Shown piece after piece: positions 47,284 through 57,161 of a stretch of 64,000 nucleotides of DNA. The translations under genes and the position numbers were made by a program. The notes beneath the pieces are model-generated. The model was not told where the DNA came from and did not search any database. It saw nothing but the letters and a program-made list of their open reading frames with translations. Numbering within the stretch: position 1 is the stretch's first letter; each line of letters opens with the position of its first letter. The stretch comes from Pedobacter steynii (GTDB lineage: Bacteria; Bacteroidota; Bacteroidia; Sphingobacteriales; Sphingobacteriaceae): positions 620,001 to 684,000 of the forward strand of contig NZ_FNGY01000002.1 in NCBI RefSeq assembly GCF_900103665.1. Direction: 5' to 3'.

Positions 47284-49584
47284 ATGAGAAAGATATTAAA
47301 AATTGCAAAATTAGAACTTAGTATACTCGTGTACTCTCCAGTGGTCTGGTTGGTACTCCCTATATTTTTTGTGCTTTGCGGATTAGGTTTTATCGATAAT
47401 CTGCAGAATACCCTAGTGCTCATATCTTATGGGAAGGGTAAGCCACTTACAACTTTATTATTCGGAGGAGAGTATGGATTGTTTACCACTATTCAGCAAA
47501 CTTTGTACCTCTATTTGCCAATCTTAACGATGAGTCTGATGAGCCGGGAAACAAATAGTGGTTCAATTAAGCTACTGTTATCCTCTCCGGTAAAATTGCG
47601 GGAGATTATTTTAGGTAAATATCTGGCAATTGTGGCTCTGGGCCTTGCTTTCATCGCTATTTTGGCAGTATTTGGAGTTATCGGTTTCTTTTCTGTACCA
47701 CATATGGAGGTAGGAATGGTAATTTCAGGGTTGTTTGGACTGTTTCTGCTGGTTTGTACGTATGCTGCTATCGGGTTGTTTATGTCATGTCTAACTATTT
47801 ATCAAATAGTGGCTGCAATAGCTACGCTCTCTATTTTTGTTGCATTGAGGTACGTAGGAGATGTATGGCAATCTGTAAATTTTGTACGTGATCTGACCTA
47901 TTTTTTATCGATTTCCGGCCGGACCGATCTTATGATTGCGGGTCTGATTAAAACAGCAGACGTATTTTATTATTTGATTGTCATCTATATGTTCCTGTCG
48001 TTCTCCATACTTTATTTGAAGAACCAACGTGAGTTAAAAACCTGGAAAGTAAAACTTGGCAAATACTTGCTGGTATTTACATCTGCTTTGGCTTTGGGGT
48101 ATATAACCTCAAGACCAGCTTTGACTGGATATTTAGACACAACTGTAGGCAAATCTATGAGTCTAACAGATGCTGGACAGGAAATTGCTAAAAAGATTGA
48201 TGGTGAGCTTAAAATAACTACTTATGTGAATTTGCTAAGTCCAGGTTTGTATTCTTTTTTACCGCAAAAGAGAAATGCTGATTTGGGCCAGCAGGAACCT
48301 TATAGAAGGTATATACCTGGGATGAAAAACGAATATGTTTATTATTATCATCTAACCACTGATACTACTTTGGCTTTTTATAAGAACAATCCACTTTATG
48401 CAAAGCTTAAAGATACCAAAGCAATTGCAGAAAAAGTTGCGTATTCTATGGATTTAAATATCAAAGATTTTATGACTCCTGATGAAATCGACAAAATGAT
48501 AGATCTAAAATCCGAAGGATATTTGCATTTAAGAAAACTGGAATATAAAGGTAGAACTACTACTCAGCGTCTTTTTGTACTGGATCAAGATGCATACCCA
48601 AAAGAATCTGAATGGATGGCTTCATTAAAACAATTGCTTGGTGACACCGCTAAAATGGTGTTTTTAACCGGTAATAATGAAAGTGATATTATTAACAAAA
48701 ATGATAGGGGATACAAAACTGTTGCTTTTGATAAGACACAAAGGAAATCTTTTATCAATCAAGGATTTGATGTGGATACACTTAACCTCAATACCCAGGA
48801 CATCCCTGATAAGGGTGAGATCCTGGTAATGGGAGACCCAACTGTACCATTCAGTGCTGCTGCAGAAAAAAAGCTGTCTGATTATATTAAAAATGGTGGA
48901 AATATGTTGATTACGACTAACCCCGGAAGACAAGATATTGTCAATCCTATTTTATCAAAATTAGGGTTGCAGTTAAAGAATGGTATGCTTGTTAAACCAG
49001 ATAAAGATATGGCAGTGGATAAAATCAAATCCAGAATTTCAAGCGATGCGGTTGGAATGGATCGAAATATAGATTTGCTACATAATGGGAACTGGGAGTT
49101 AACTCTAAAAGAGGTCTCGGCTATTGCTTATTCCGATTCGAGTGAATTTAAAATAAAATCATTGTGGAAAAGCCCCGATGGAGGATGGAATAAGGTGGTT
49201 CCATTGGATATCAATGCTACAGCCTTGGAATTTAACTCGTCGCAAGGAGATCAGAAGGGAATTTTTGCCACTTCTGTAGCCCTGACCAGAAATGTCAAAA
49301 ATAAAGAGCAGCGGATTATTGTTACTGGAGATGCCGATTTCATGAGTAATGTTGAGCTTGACAATTTCCCTCCTACGGCAACGCAAATGAATATTAATTC
49401 AATATTCAGATGGCTTGCTTATGGCAAATTTCCAGTTGATGAAATAAGACCTAACGCTAAGGATATTGATATAACAGTTTCAAAGGAACAAATTAGTGCT
49501 TTTGGCATCGTATGTAAGTTTGTTCTTCCTGCTATTCTGGTGGTTATAGGTATGATTGTGTTATTTAAAAGACGGAGGAACTAA
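47284..49584 (+). CDS. GldF-GldG fused ABC transporter membrane protein
   Basis: 766 residues. The N-terminal 250 residues have six or so membrane segments of an ABC-2 permease (VWLVLPIFFVLCGLGFI, LLLSSPVKLREIILGKYLAI). After a further membrane segment (about 255-275) a large extracytoplasmic part resembles GldG: LTDAGQEIAKKIDGELKITT, the Rossmann-like VFLTGNNESDI, LVMGDPTVPFSAAAEKKLSDYIKNGG (given as separate parts) and a final membrane helix (FVLPAILVVIGMIVLFKRRR). In typical gliding loci GldF and GldG are separate genes; here they are one. Cargo unknown. Confidence 0.82.
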   Translation: MRKILKIAKLELSILVYSPVVWLVLPIFFVLCGLGFIDNLQNTLVLISYGKGKPLTTLLFGGEYGLFTTIQQTLYLYLPILTMSLMSRETNSGSIKLLLSSPVKLREIILGKYLAIVALGLAFIAILAVFGVIGFFSVPHMEVGMVISGLFGLFLLVCTYAAIGLFMSCLTIYQIVAAIATLSIFVALRYVGDVWQSVNFVRDLTYFLSISGRTDLMIAGLIKTADVFYYLIVIYMFLSFSILYLKNQRELKTWKVKLGKYLLVFTSALALGYITSRPALTGYLDTTVGKSMSLTDAGQEIAKKIDGELKITTYVNLLSPGLYSFLPQKRNADLGQQEPYRRYIPGMKNEYVYYYHLTTDTTLAFYKNNPLYAKLKDTKAIAEKVAYSMDLNIKDFMTPDEIDKMIDLKSEGYLHLRKLEYKGRTTTQRLFVLDQDAYPKESEWMASLKQLLGDTAKMVFLTGNNESDIINKNDRGYKTVAFDKTQRKSFINQGFDVDTLNLNTQDIPDKGEILVMGDPTVPFSAAAEKKLSDYIKNGGNMLITTNPGRQDIVNPILSKLGLQLKNGMLVKPDKDMAVDKIKSRISSDAVGMDRNIDLLHNGNWELTLKEVSAIAYSDSSEFKIKSLWKSPDGGWNKVVPLDINATALEFNSSQGDQKGIFATSVALTRNVKNKEQRIIVTGDADFMSNVELDNFPPTATQMNINSIFRWLAYGKFPVDEIRPNAKDIDITVSKEQISAFGIVCKFVLPAILVVIGMIVLFKRRRN

Positions 49585-49614
49585 GTTTCTCCTGATTTAT
49601 CCATTGTAAAAAAG

Positions 49615-50961
49615 ATGAGTTTTAAAACTGACAAGCAAACCCTTCATGATCTGAATATCTTCGGTAAACAGGGTAATGATTCTATATTTAGCCTTTATAA
49701 CAACACTTTTACTCGTGGGGGATCTGATATTTTAGAGAATATGTTTCTGTATCCTTTGTCAGATGCTGATTCCATAAACGATAGGAGCCTGACTATTCAA
49801 TATTTCAGCACGCTTAAAGTTCAATTTCCTATTAAGACAGAGTTTCTAGATAGTGCGGAAATCTATTTGTCAATGACAGACCCACGTACAAAATTGGTAC
49901 TGGATAATAATAATTTATCTGGGAAATTTACCCGGTTGATTTCTGTCGATGGGGATTATCAATTAATTTATAAGGGTGTTACAGCTATTATAGAAATACT
50001 TGGTAGTTTGCTAGAATTTGTAGATACCGTAAAGTTGTCTGCAAGATCAACTCCATTTGATAAAGAGCTGCAATCATTACAAAACTTATTAGGGGAAGAA
50101 GAAATAACCGGTACAATTAATCAGGGAAATCCAGGTCGAAAATTGTCGTATGAGCAGGTTGTGCCCTATGATAATTTGTTTAGATTTCGAATCAGTAAAA
50201 AGATCAAGGAAATTCTGACTTGTATTTATTATTTAGATGTCTACATGTCTATTGCCAATGTAGCAGCTAAAAAGGGGTACGTCTTTCCAACTGCCCTAAA
50301 TAAGGAGCGTCATACGGTAAGGCTGTCCCAGCTCTACCATCCATTGGTTAAAAATGCAAAAGCGAATAGCATTGATATTACTCCAGAGAAAAATATTGTG
50401 TTTTTAACAGGGGCGAATATGGCTGGAAAATCAACTTTTATGAAGTCGTTGGGGATTGCTTTGTATCTGGCACACATGGGGTTTCCTGTCGCTGCATCAG
50501 CCATGGAATTCTCTATTCGTGATGGCATTTATACCACGATTAATCTTCCGGATGATTTAAGCTCAGGTAAAAGTCACTTTTATGCCGAAGTCTTAAGGGT
50601 GAAAACAGTAGCAAAAGAACTCGGGTCATCAAAGAATCTATTTGTAATTTTTGATGAATTGTTCCGGGGGACTAATGTTAAGGATGCTTACGATGGAACT
50701 ATAGCAATTACTGAAGCTTTTGCTCAGAAAACCAATAGCATGTTTGTGGTATCTACACACATCATTGAAGCAGGGGAGGTATTGAAAGAGACTTGTAAAA
50801 ATATAAATTTTGTTTACCTGCCCACTTTGATGGAAAATAATGTACCTGTGTATACCTATCGCATTGAAAGTGGGATTACTGCTGATCGGCATGGGATGAT
50901 CATTATTAATAACGAGGGGATTTTGGAGATTATTAGAAGCAAAAATAAAAGAACAACATGA
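49615..50961 (+). CDS. Short MutS-like ATPase, first of a pair
   Basis: 448 residues. A MutS core/lever region (DLNIFGKQGNDSIFSLYNN, then ILENMFLYPLSDADSINDR) leads into the MutS ATPase: Walker A TGANMAGKST (265-274) and Walker B VIFDELFRGTN (344-354), plus STHIIEAGE. MutS usually reads GPNMGGKST and DEIGRGT, so both motifs deviate in the same way in both paralogues. The mismatch-recognition and connector domains of MutS and the Smr domain of MutS2 are absent. The role is unknown. Its stop overlaps the second gene's start by 4 bases. Confidence 0.87.
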   Translation: MSFKTDKQTLHDLNIFGKQGNDSIFSLYNNTFTRGGSDILENMFLYPLSDADSINDRSLTIQYFSTLKVQFPIKTEFLDSAEIYLSMTDPRTKLVLDNNNLSGKFTRLISVDGDYQLIYKGVTAIIEILGSLLEFVDTVKLSARSTPFDKELQSLQNLLGEEEITGTINQGNPGRKLSYEQVVPYDNLFRFRISKKIKEILTCIYYLDVYMSIANVAAKKGYVFPTALNKERHTVRLSQLYHPLVKNAKANSIDITPEKNIVFLTGANMAGKSTFMKSLGIALYLAHMGFPVAASAMEFSIRDGIYTTINLPDDLSSGKSHFYAEVLRVKTVAKELGSSKNLFVIFDELFRGTNVKDAYDGTIAITEAFAQKTNSMFVVSTHIIEAGEVLKETCKNINFVYLPTLMENNVPVYTYRIESGITADRHGMIIINNEGILEIIRSKNKRTT

Positions 50962-52313
50962 GCTTTTACGTAGACAAACAAACCCAGGAAGATTTGAATC
51001 TTTTGGGTAGATATAAAAACAATTCCATAGTTCGTCTTTTTGATGAAACGGTAACTACTGGCGGAAGAAAGCTATTGGAGAAAATGTTTCAGGAACCTTT
51101 AACAGATCCGGATTCCATAAACAAGCGGACCAGCATTTTTAGTTATTTTTCAACCCAACCCATTTCCTTTCCATTTTCTACTGAAGAGTTTGAAGTAGTA
51201 GAGAATTATCTTGCATCAAATGGTAGTGAAAACATATTCGATGCTGGCTTGGGGATTGCTTATAAGAAAGTATTATATGTTTTGGCAAATGACAAAGATT
51301 ATGAGCAGCTTAACCTTGAGATCTGTAACACTATCGGGCTGCTAATCCGGTTTTCAGATTTTATAGCGCAGTTTTCTGCCAATACCAATAACCCTTACAG
51401 TGAAAATCTTGAACTGATCAGGCGGATATATAGTCATCCAAAGTTACAATGGTTAAAATCTCAGGATGGCGTAAAAGACATTCCTCTTTTTAAGTTGATC
51501 AGATATGATTATTTATTAAGAACAATATTGCATAAAGAAATGCAGGTACTAAGCTCAATAGTATTTGATCTGGATGTTTGTATCGCAATTTCCCAGGTGG
51601 CTGTAAAAAGGGGCTTTAGTTATGCTAATGCTTTAGCTGGTAATGCCAATAAGCTTAGCATTACGGGCCTTTATCACCCTTGTATAGCCCAGGCGATTGG
51701 TAATGATCTTTCATTGATTGAAAACAGTAATGTCTTATTCCTGACCGGAGCTAATATGGCGGGAAAATCGACTTTAATGAAGTCTTTTGGAATTTCTATG
51801 TACCTGGCGCATATGGGCTTTCCTGTTGCTGCTCACCGTATGGAGTTTTCTGTTAAAGATGGGCTTTACACTTCGATCAATGTCCCCGATAATCTTGAGA
51901 TGGGCTATAGTCATTTTTATGCTGAAGTATTGCGTGTAAAAAAGGTAGCTGAGGAAGTTGCTGAATCGAAAGATCTTATTGTAATTTTTGATGAGCTCTT
52001 TAAAGGAACAAATGTCAAAGATGCTTATGATGCGACTTTGTCAATAACTGAAGCGTTTTCCGAACACAGCAATTGCTTCTTTATGATATCTACTCACATT
52101 ATTGAAGTGGCGCATGAGTTGAGTAAGCGATGTGATAATTTTCAATTTATCTACCTGCCAACTGTAATGGATGGTGTTGTACCCCGATATACCTATAAAC
52201 TGACACAAGGAATTACTGAAGATCGTCAGGGAATGATCATTATTGAGAATGAGGGAATCATTGATATTATAAAAAATACACATCATTCAAGTTCAGTAAC
52301 ATCAACCATTTAG
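50958..52313 (+). CDS. Short MutS-like ATPase, second of a pair
   Basis: 451 residues, similar along its length to the preceding protein: DLNLLGRYKNNSIVRLFDET, LLEKMFQEPLTDPDSINKR, Walker A TGANMAGKST (263-272), Walker B VIFDELFKGTN (342-352), FFMISTHIIEVAH. Like its partner it lacks a mismatch-binding domain. The ATGA overlap and same length suggest the two gene products form a heterodimer, which is inferred. The C-terminus (TEDRQGMIIIENEGIIDIIK) matches the partner's (TADRHGMIIINNEGILEII). Confidence 0.87.
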   Translation: MSFYVDKQTQEDLNLLGRYKNNSIVRLFDETVTTGGRKLLEKMFQEPLTDPDSINKRTSIFSYFSTQPISFPFSTEEFEVVENYLASNGSENIFDAGLGIAYKKVLYVLANDKDYEQLNLEICNTIGLLIRFSDFIAQFSANTNNPYSENLELIRRIYSHPKLQWLKSQDGVKDIPLFKLIRYDYLLRTILHKEMQVLSSIVFDLDVCIAISQVAVKRGFSYANALAGNANKLSITGLYHPCIAQAIGNDLSLIENSNVLFLTGANMAGKSTLMKSFGISMYLAHMGFPVAAHRMEFSVKDGLYTSINVPDNLEMGYSHFYAEVLRVKKVAEEVAESKDLIVIFDELFKGTNVKDAYDATLSITEAFSEHSNCFFMISTHIIEVAHELSKRCDNFQFIYLPTVMDGVVPRYTYKLTQGITEDRQGMIIIENEGIIDIIKNTHHSSSVTSTI

Positions 52314-52356
52314 ATATTACCTAGAATAACATTATAAATAAAAAAACACATTAGAA

Positions 52357-53490
52357 ATGAAAAAGATATTTTTATTAGGGCTATTTGCCTTTCCTTTTAC
52401 GGTTTGGGCACAGAACGGAATCTTTTTACTTACAGGTCAAGTTGGTCAGGAATCTGCACCAGCTAAAGTTTACTTAAACTATCAACAGGACGGTCAGTTA
52501 AAGACATTAACCTCAGCGGTAGTCAAGGGTGCGTTCCAATTTAAAGGAACACTAACAGATCCAAAGCAGGCACAATTGGTATTTGATCATGAGGGCACTG
52601 GGATGGAAAAATTAGGGAGAACTGCTGATGTCAAAATCCTCTTTCTTGAAAAAGGAAGTTTGCTTCTTAGCTCAAAAGACTCTGTTAAAAATGCTTCTAT
52701 ATCAGGATCTCCGCTAAATGAAACTTATAAAAGGTTCCAGGCTTTGATGGTGCCATCTGAAAAGGCAATGAGAATGGTGGAGCTTGAATACAGGAATGCA
52801 CCTGAGGCTAAGCAAAAAAGCCAGCAGTTTCAAGAGAGCCTACAGTCTAAGCTTATGAAATTAAGTGCTGAACAGCGGGTCATCATTCTGCAATACGCGA
52901 AGAAGAATCCGACTTCTTTTTTAAGCCTGCATCTGTTAACGCAATTGGCATCTCCGGATATGGATACACAGGTTATGAGGTCTGCATTTAATGCACTTTC
53001 TACTAATCTGCGCGGCAGTAAGCTTGGAAAGGAGCTAGTGGGTAAGTTGGGTACTGCTTCTGCTACTGCTGTAGGGGGGATGGCACCTAACTTTACTCAG
53101 AATGATGTTAATGGGAAGCCTGTTAAGCTGTCGGACTTTAAAGGTAAATATGTTCTACTTGATTTTTGGGCTAGCTGGTGTGTGCCCTGCCGCGCGCAAC
53201 ATCCTAATCTGGTAAAGACCTATAATAAATACAAAGGTAAAAACTTTACGATTCTAGGCGTTTCATTAGATGATGCTGGAAAGAAAGCAGACTGGCTTAA
53301 AGCAATTAAATCAGATGGTTTAACCTGGACACAGGTATCTGATCTTAAATTTCGTGATAATGAGGTCGCTAAATTGTATAACATCAATGCCATCCCTCAG
53401 AACTTTTTGATTGATCCTAGTGGAAAGATCATTGGAAAAAATCTCCATGGTGAAGAACTCAATAAAAAATTAGCTTCAATATTCAAATAA
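52357..53490 (+). CDS. TlpA-like thioredoxin with an N-terminal DUF4369-like domain
   Basis: 377 residues. A signal peptide (KKIFLLGLFAFPFTVWA), a beta-rich DUF4369-like region (about 20-130), a helical linker, then a thioredoxin domain with the redox motif WASWCVPC (C275, C278), LLDFWASW and the cis-proline NAIPQNFLIDP. It would act as a periplasmic thiol oxidoreductase. Such proteins are often encoded with SusCD pairs and M16 peptidases in Sphingobacteria. Confidence 0.9.
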   Translation: MKKIFLLGLFAFPFTVWAQNGIFLLTGQVGQESAPAKVYLNYQQDGQLKTLTSAVVKGAFQFKGTLTDPKQAQLVFDHEGTGMEKLGRTADVKILFLEKGSLLLSSKDSVKNASISGSPLNETYKRFQALMVPSEKAMRMVELEYRNAPEAKQKSQQFQESLQSKLMKLSAEQRVIILQYAKKNPTSFLSLHLLTQLASPDMDTQVMRSAFNALSTNLRGSKLGKELVGKLGTASATAVGGMAPNFTQNDVNGKPVKLSDFKGKYVLLDFWASWCVPCRAQHPNLVKTYNKYKGKNFTILGVSLDDAGKKADWLKAIKSDGLTWTQVSDLKFRDNEVAKLYNINAIPQNFLIDPSGKIIGKNLHGEELNKKLASIFK

Positions 53491-53510
53491 CATTCTAAAA
53501 TTATATTCTA

Positions 53511-56294
53511 ATGAAAATCAAGTATTTATTTGCCTGGGGCTTTATCTTAGTTGGGCTTTGTTCAGCTAATGCTCAAGTTTTGCCGCTGGATCCTGATGTA
53601 AGAACAGGTAAATTGCCTAATGGATTTACGTATTACATACGACAAAATAACGAACCAAAGAACCGAGTGGTCTTATATCTTGCAAACAAGGTAGGTTCTA
53701 TTCTTGAAACAGATGAGCAACAGGGGTTGGCGCATTTTATGGAGCATATGAGCTTTAATGGTACCAAAAATTTCCCAAAAAATGAATTGGTGAATTACCT
53801 TCAAAAAACTGGGGTCAGGTTTGGTGCAGATTTAAATGCCTATACAGGGTTTGATGAAACTGTCTATCAACTTCCTTTACCAAGTGATGATCCTCAGGTA
53901 CTCCGCAATGGGATTCAGATCCTGAGAGACTGGGCTGCTGAGGCAACGCTGGAAACATCAGAGATCGATCAGGAACGCGGAGTAATTATAGAGGAAAAGC
54001 GGTTGGGAAAAGGTGCTAACCAGCGTATACAGGAGCAGATTCTTCCTGTACTTCTTAATAACTCCCGTTATGCCAAACGGTTGCCAATTGGAACCGATGA
54101 GGTATTACTTAATTTTAAACCAGAAGCTATCCGTAATTATTATCGTGACTGGTATCGTCCGAATCTTCAGGCGCTGATCGTGGTGGGAGATATTAATGTG
54201 GACGAAATGGAGAAAGTGATTAGGGATAAATTCTCCGATCTTAAGAATCCAGCAGATGAAAAGCCAAGAGAGAACTATGAAGTGCCTTTAACCGGGAAGA
54301 ATCAATTTTTGGTGGCAACAGATAAGGAAATGACCTCAACGGTTGCACAATTGATTATTAAACATAAGGCACCGGAACTTAAAACTGAAAATGATTATCG
54401 GAATCTTTTGATACGCAGTTTATTTAACCAAATGTTAGGTAACAGATATATGGAGTTATCACGTCAGGCGAATCCTCCTTATGTTCAAGGCTCGGCAAAA
54501 ATTGAAACGCTTATGGGAGGTTTAGATTCTTTTTCAATTTTAGTGGTTGCAAAACCTAACGAATTGGAGAATGGTTTCAAGGCGGTGTTGCGTGAAATGT
54601 GCCGGGTTCAACAATCCGGTTTTAGTGAGACAGAACTTGATAGGGCAAAACAGGGATATTTAAGTTCGATGGAAGCTGCTGTTAAAGAAAGGGATAAGAC
54701 CCCCTCTGATGCTTATGTTCAGGAATATCTGCAACATTTTCTGCTGGAAACTGGTGCTCCTGGAATTGATAAGGAATTTGAACTAGTCAGCAAGATTATT
54801 CCAGAAATTACAAATGAAGACATCAATAGGATATGTGCGGAATATATAAGTAATATCAATAGAGACATTATCATTACGGCGCCAGAGAAAGACAAGTCTA
54901 GTCTTCCTGATGAATCAACTGTACTGAACTGGGTGAATAGTGTTGAAAAGGAAAATTTTGCTGCATTTAAAGATGATGTTAGTAATCTACCATTACTTGC
55001 ATCAACTCCTGTACCGGGAAAGGTTGTTGGAAAAGACGTAAATTCAAAACTTGGTATCACTACCTTAAAACTGAGCAATGGAGCGAAAGTTGTATTAAAG
55101 AAAACGGATTTTAGGAACAATGAGATTTTGTTTAAAGCATATTCTGAGGGGGGTACATCTTTATATGGTGATAACGATTATGAAACAGCTCATAGCGCTG
55201 CGGGATTAATTGCATCAGGTGGATTGGGTAATTATAATGTAACTCAATTGAGTAAGTATTTGTCTGGAAAACAGTTAAGCGTAGCGCCTTTTATTGGAGA
55301 ACGTACTCAGGGATTTTATGGAAGTTCTAGCCCAAAAGATTTGGAAATGGCATTCCAGTTGTTGTATGGTTACTTTACAGAACCACGCAAAGATGCTGAG
55401 CTTGTAAAAGGGTTATTGGCAAATGCTAAAAATGGACTTGCAAACCGTGAAGATGATCCTAGTCAGGTTTTTAATGATACGGTGTCTGCCGTGTTGAATA
55501 ATTATAACATACGCAGGACTGGGCCTTCAATTGAAAAAGTAAACCAGATTGATCTTGATCGCGCATTACAAATATATAAAGAGCGTTTTTCTAATGCATC
55601 GAACATGATTTTTACTTTTGTTGGTAGCATTGATGAGGCGCAGATTATACCACTTTTGGAGAAATATATAGCTTCATTACCATCTACAGGAAAAGTTGAA
55701 ACTGCCAGGGATTTGGGGATTGAAATTCCGAAAGGAAAAATTTCGAAAACTGTTTTCAAAGGAAAGGAACAAAAATCAACGGTTTATCTGGTATACTCAG
55801 GTCCGTTTGATTATAGTCATCAAAATACTTTGAATATGAATGCCTTAAACGAGAGTTTACAAATCAGATTAAATGAAAGATTGCGTGAGGAGGAAAGTGG
55901 GGTTTATACGCCAAAGATTCAAATCGGAGTAACTAAATATCCTAAGAGCAGTTTTAATTTGGTGATATCATTTGGATGTGCACCGGAAAATGTAGATCGG
56001 CTGATCGTTGCTGCTGTAGAAGAAATAGAGAAATTAAGAAAACTCGGACCTGGACAGGAGAATGTTGATAAATTCAAAGCTGAGGATTCAAGGATGCGTG
56101 AAATGGGACTAAAAACCAACGGTTTCTGGTCTGGTTATTTAAATGAACAAATGCTTTCTAAAGAACCTTTGGATCAGGTATTTAATTATGATGCTGCTAT
56201 GTCTAAGGTAACGGTTCGAAGTATACAGGAACTAGCTGCTAAATATTTAACGGGAGAAAATTATATAAAATTAGTTTTGATGCCCGAAAAGTAA
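53511..56294 (+). CDS. M16-family zinc metalloprotease (insulinase/pitrilysin type)
   Basis: 927 residues, a full two-domain M16 enzyme. A signal peptide (YLFAWGFILVGLCSANA), then the inverted zinc motif HFMEH (H75, E78, H79) and the distal glutamate in the RGVIIEEKRLG region around residue 155. The second half (from about 490) is the inactive M16 repeat, with a QL/YG-type clamp. Located in the periplasm or outer membrane, it would degrade peptides taken up through the SusCD pair. It ends the long rightward array. Confidence 0.92.
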   Translation: MKIKYLFAWGFILVGLCSANAQVLPLDPDVRTGKLPNGFTYYIRQNNEPKNRVVLYLANKVGSILETDEQQGLAHFMEHMSFNGTKNFPKNELVNYLQKTGVRFGADLNAYTGFDETVYQLPLPSDDPQVLRNGIQILRDWAAEATLETSEIDQERGVIIEEKRLGKGANQRIQEQILPVLLNNSRYAKRLPIGTDEVLLNFKPEAIRNYYRDWYRPNLQALIVVGDINVDEMEKVIRDKFSDLKNPADEKPRENYEVPLTGKNQFLVATDKEMTSTVAQLIIKHKAPELKTENDYRNLLIRSLFNQMLGNRYMELSRQANPPYVQGSAKIETLMGGLDSFSILVVAKPNELENGFKAVLREMCRVQQSGFSETELDRAKQGYLSSMEAAVKERDKTPSDAYVQEYLQHFLLETGAPGIDKEFELVSKIIPEITNEDINRICAEYISNINRDIIITAPEKDKSSLPDESTVLNWVNSVEKENFAAFKDDVSNLPLLASTPVPGKVVGKDVNSKLGITTLKLSNGAKVVLKKTDFRNNEILFKAYSEGGTSLYGDNDYETAHSAAGLIASGGLGNYNVTQLSKYLSGKQLSVAPFIGERTQGFYGSSSPKDLEMAFQLLYGYFTEPRKDAELVKGLLANAKNGLANREDDPSQVFNDTVSAVLNNYNIRRTGPSIEKVNQIDLDRALQIYKERFSNASNMIFTFVGSIDEAQIIPLLEKYIASLPSTGKVETARDLGIEIPKGKISKTVFKGKEQKSTVYLVYSGPFDYSHQNTLNMNALNESLQIRLNERLREEESGVYTPKIQIGVTKYPKSSFNLVISFGCAPENVDRLIVAAVEEIEKLRKLGPGQENVDKFKAEDSRMREMGLKTNGFWSGYLNEQMLSKEPLDQVFNYDAAMSKVTVRSIQELAAKYLTGENYIKLVLMPEK

Positions 56295-56500
56295 TGACAA
56301 AAGCTATTGAATGTACTTGATAATATACTTTTCGAATACAATTTTTTGTATAAAACATTTTAGGTGAATTAAATTCAAGCTTCATAAATTAAAATAAACA
56401 AGCTTATCGTAAAAATAATTTAGGTGGATGTGGTAGCGGGTCTGGATGGAACCTATCGCTTCAATAGTTAATAATTAGTTTGAAATGAGTGCGTTTGGAG

Positions 56501-56524
56501 TAGTCCCGGTTAATATCCGGGCTA
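56501..56524 (+). terminator. Possible terminator after the M16 gene
   Basis: TAGTCCCGG (56501-56509) and CCGGGCTA (56517-56524) pair with one bulged T and a 7-base loop, followed by TTCTTT. It lies 200 bases after the stop, so it is not certain to belong to it. The rest of 56295-56563 is AT-rich with no gene seen. Confidence 0.45.
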
Positions 56525-56563
56525 TTCTTTAAGAATTCATTTGTTATTGCCAAATCTATCCCT

Positions 56564-57136
56564 ATGATAAAAGCAACAAAACTTGATAAATCTACCGTTG
56601 TCCGGATTTTATCAAGATCATTTCAGGACAACAAAAGTGTCAATTACATTGTCCGGCAGGACAGTGGCCGGCTTTTAAGAATAGACAGACTTATAGAGTA
56701 TTCCTTCCTGACCTGCATGGATTCTGGGGAAATATTCCTTTCTGAAGACGAGCAGTGTTGTGCGTTAGTCCTTTTTCCTGACCGGAAGAAGGTAACATTA
56801 AATGCTATCTGGAGAGATTTGAAACTGATTTTTTCGGTTACAGGCTTGAGAACTGTATTGAAAGTGCTTAAAAGAGAGTCCCTGATCAAAAAGCAATACC
56901 CCTCTGGCGGTGAACTATATTATATATGGTTTGTCGCGTGTACGCCTGAATCACAGGGAAAGGGAAAAGGTACGCGAATGATGAGGTTCCTATTGTCAGA
57001 GGCATTGAGTATGAAACGCCCGGTATATCTTGAGACTTCTACCGAACGTAATATCCGCTGGTATGAAGGTTTGGGCTTGCATGTCTATAATCAACTGGAT
57101 CTGGGCTATACTTTATATTTTCTGAAAAACTATTAG
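56564..57136 (+). CDS. GNAT-family N-acetyltransferase
   Basis: 190 residues. Motif A is VACTPESQGKGKGTRMMRFL (Q-x-x-G-x-G), followed by VYLETSTERNIRWYEGLGL. The first half is longer than in minimal GNATs and contains a Leu/Lys-rich segment (ILSRSFQDNKSVNYIVRQD). Substrate unknown. It begins a four-gene rightward group of accessory genes. Confidence 0.82.
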   Translation: MIKATKLDKSTVVRILSRSFQDNKSVNYIVRQDSGRLLRIDRLIEYSFLTCMDSGEIFLSEDEQCCALVLFPDRKKVTLNAIWRDLKLIFSVTGLRTVLKVLKRESLIKKQYPSGGELYYIWFVACTPESQGKGKGTRMMRFLLSEALSMKRPVYLETSTERNIRWYEGLGLHVYNQLDLGYTLYFLKNY

Positions 57137-57161
57137 CGTTCACGCTTTCTTTTTTAATATC

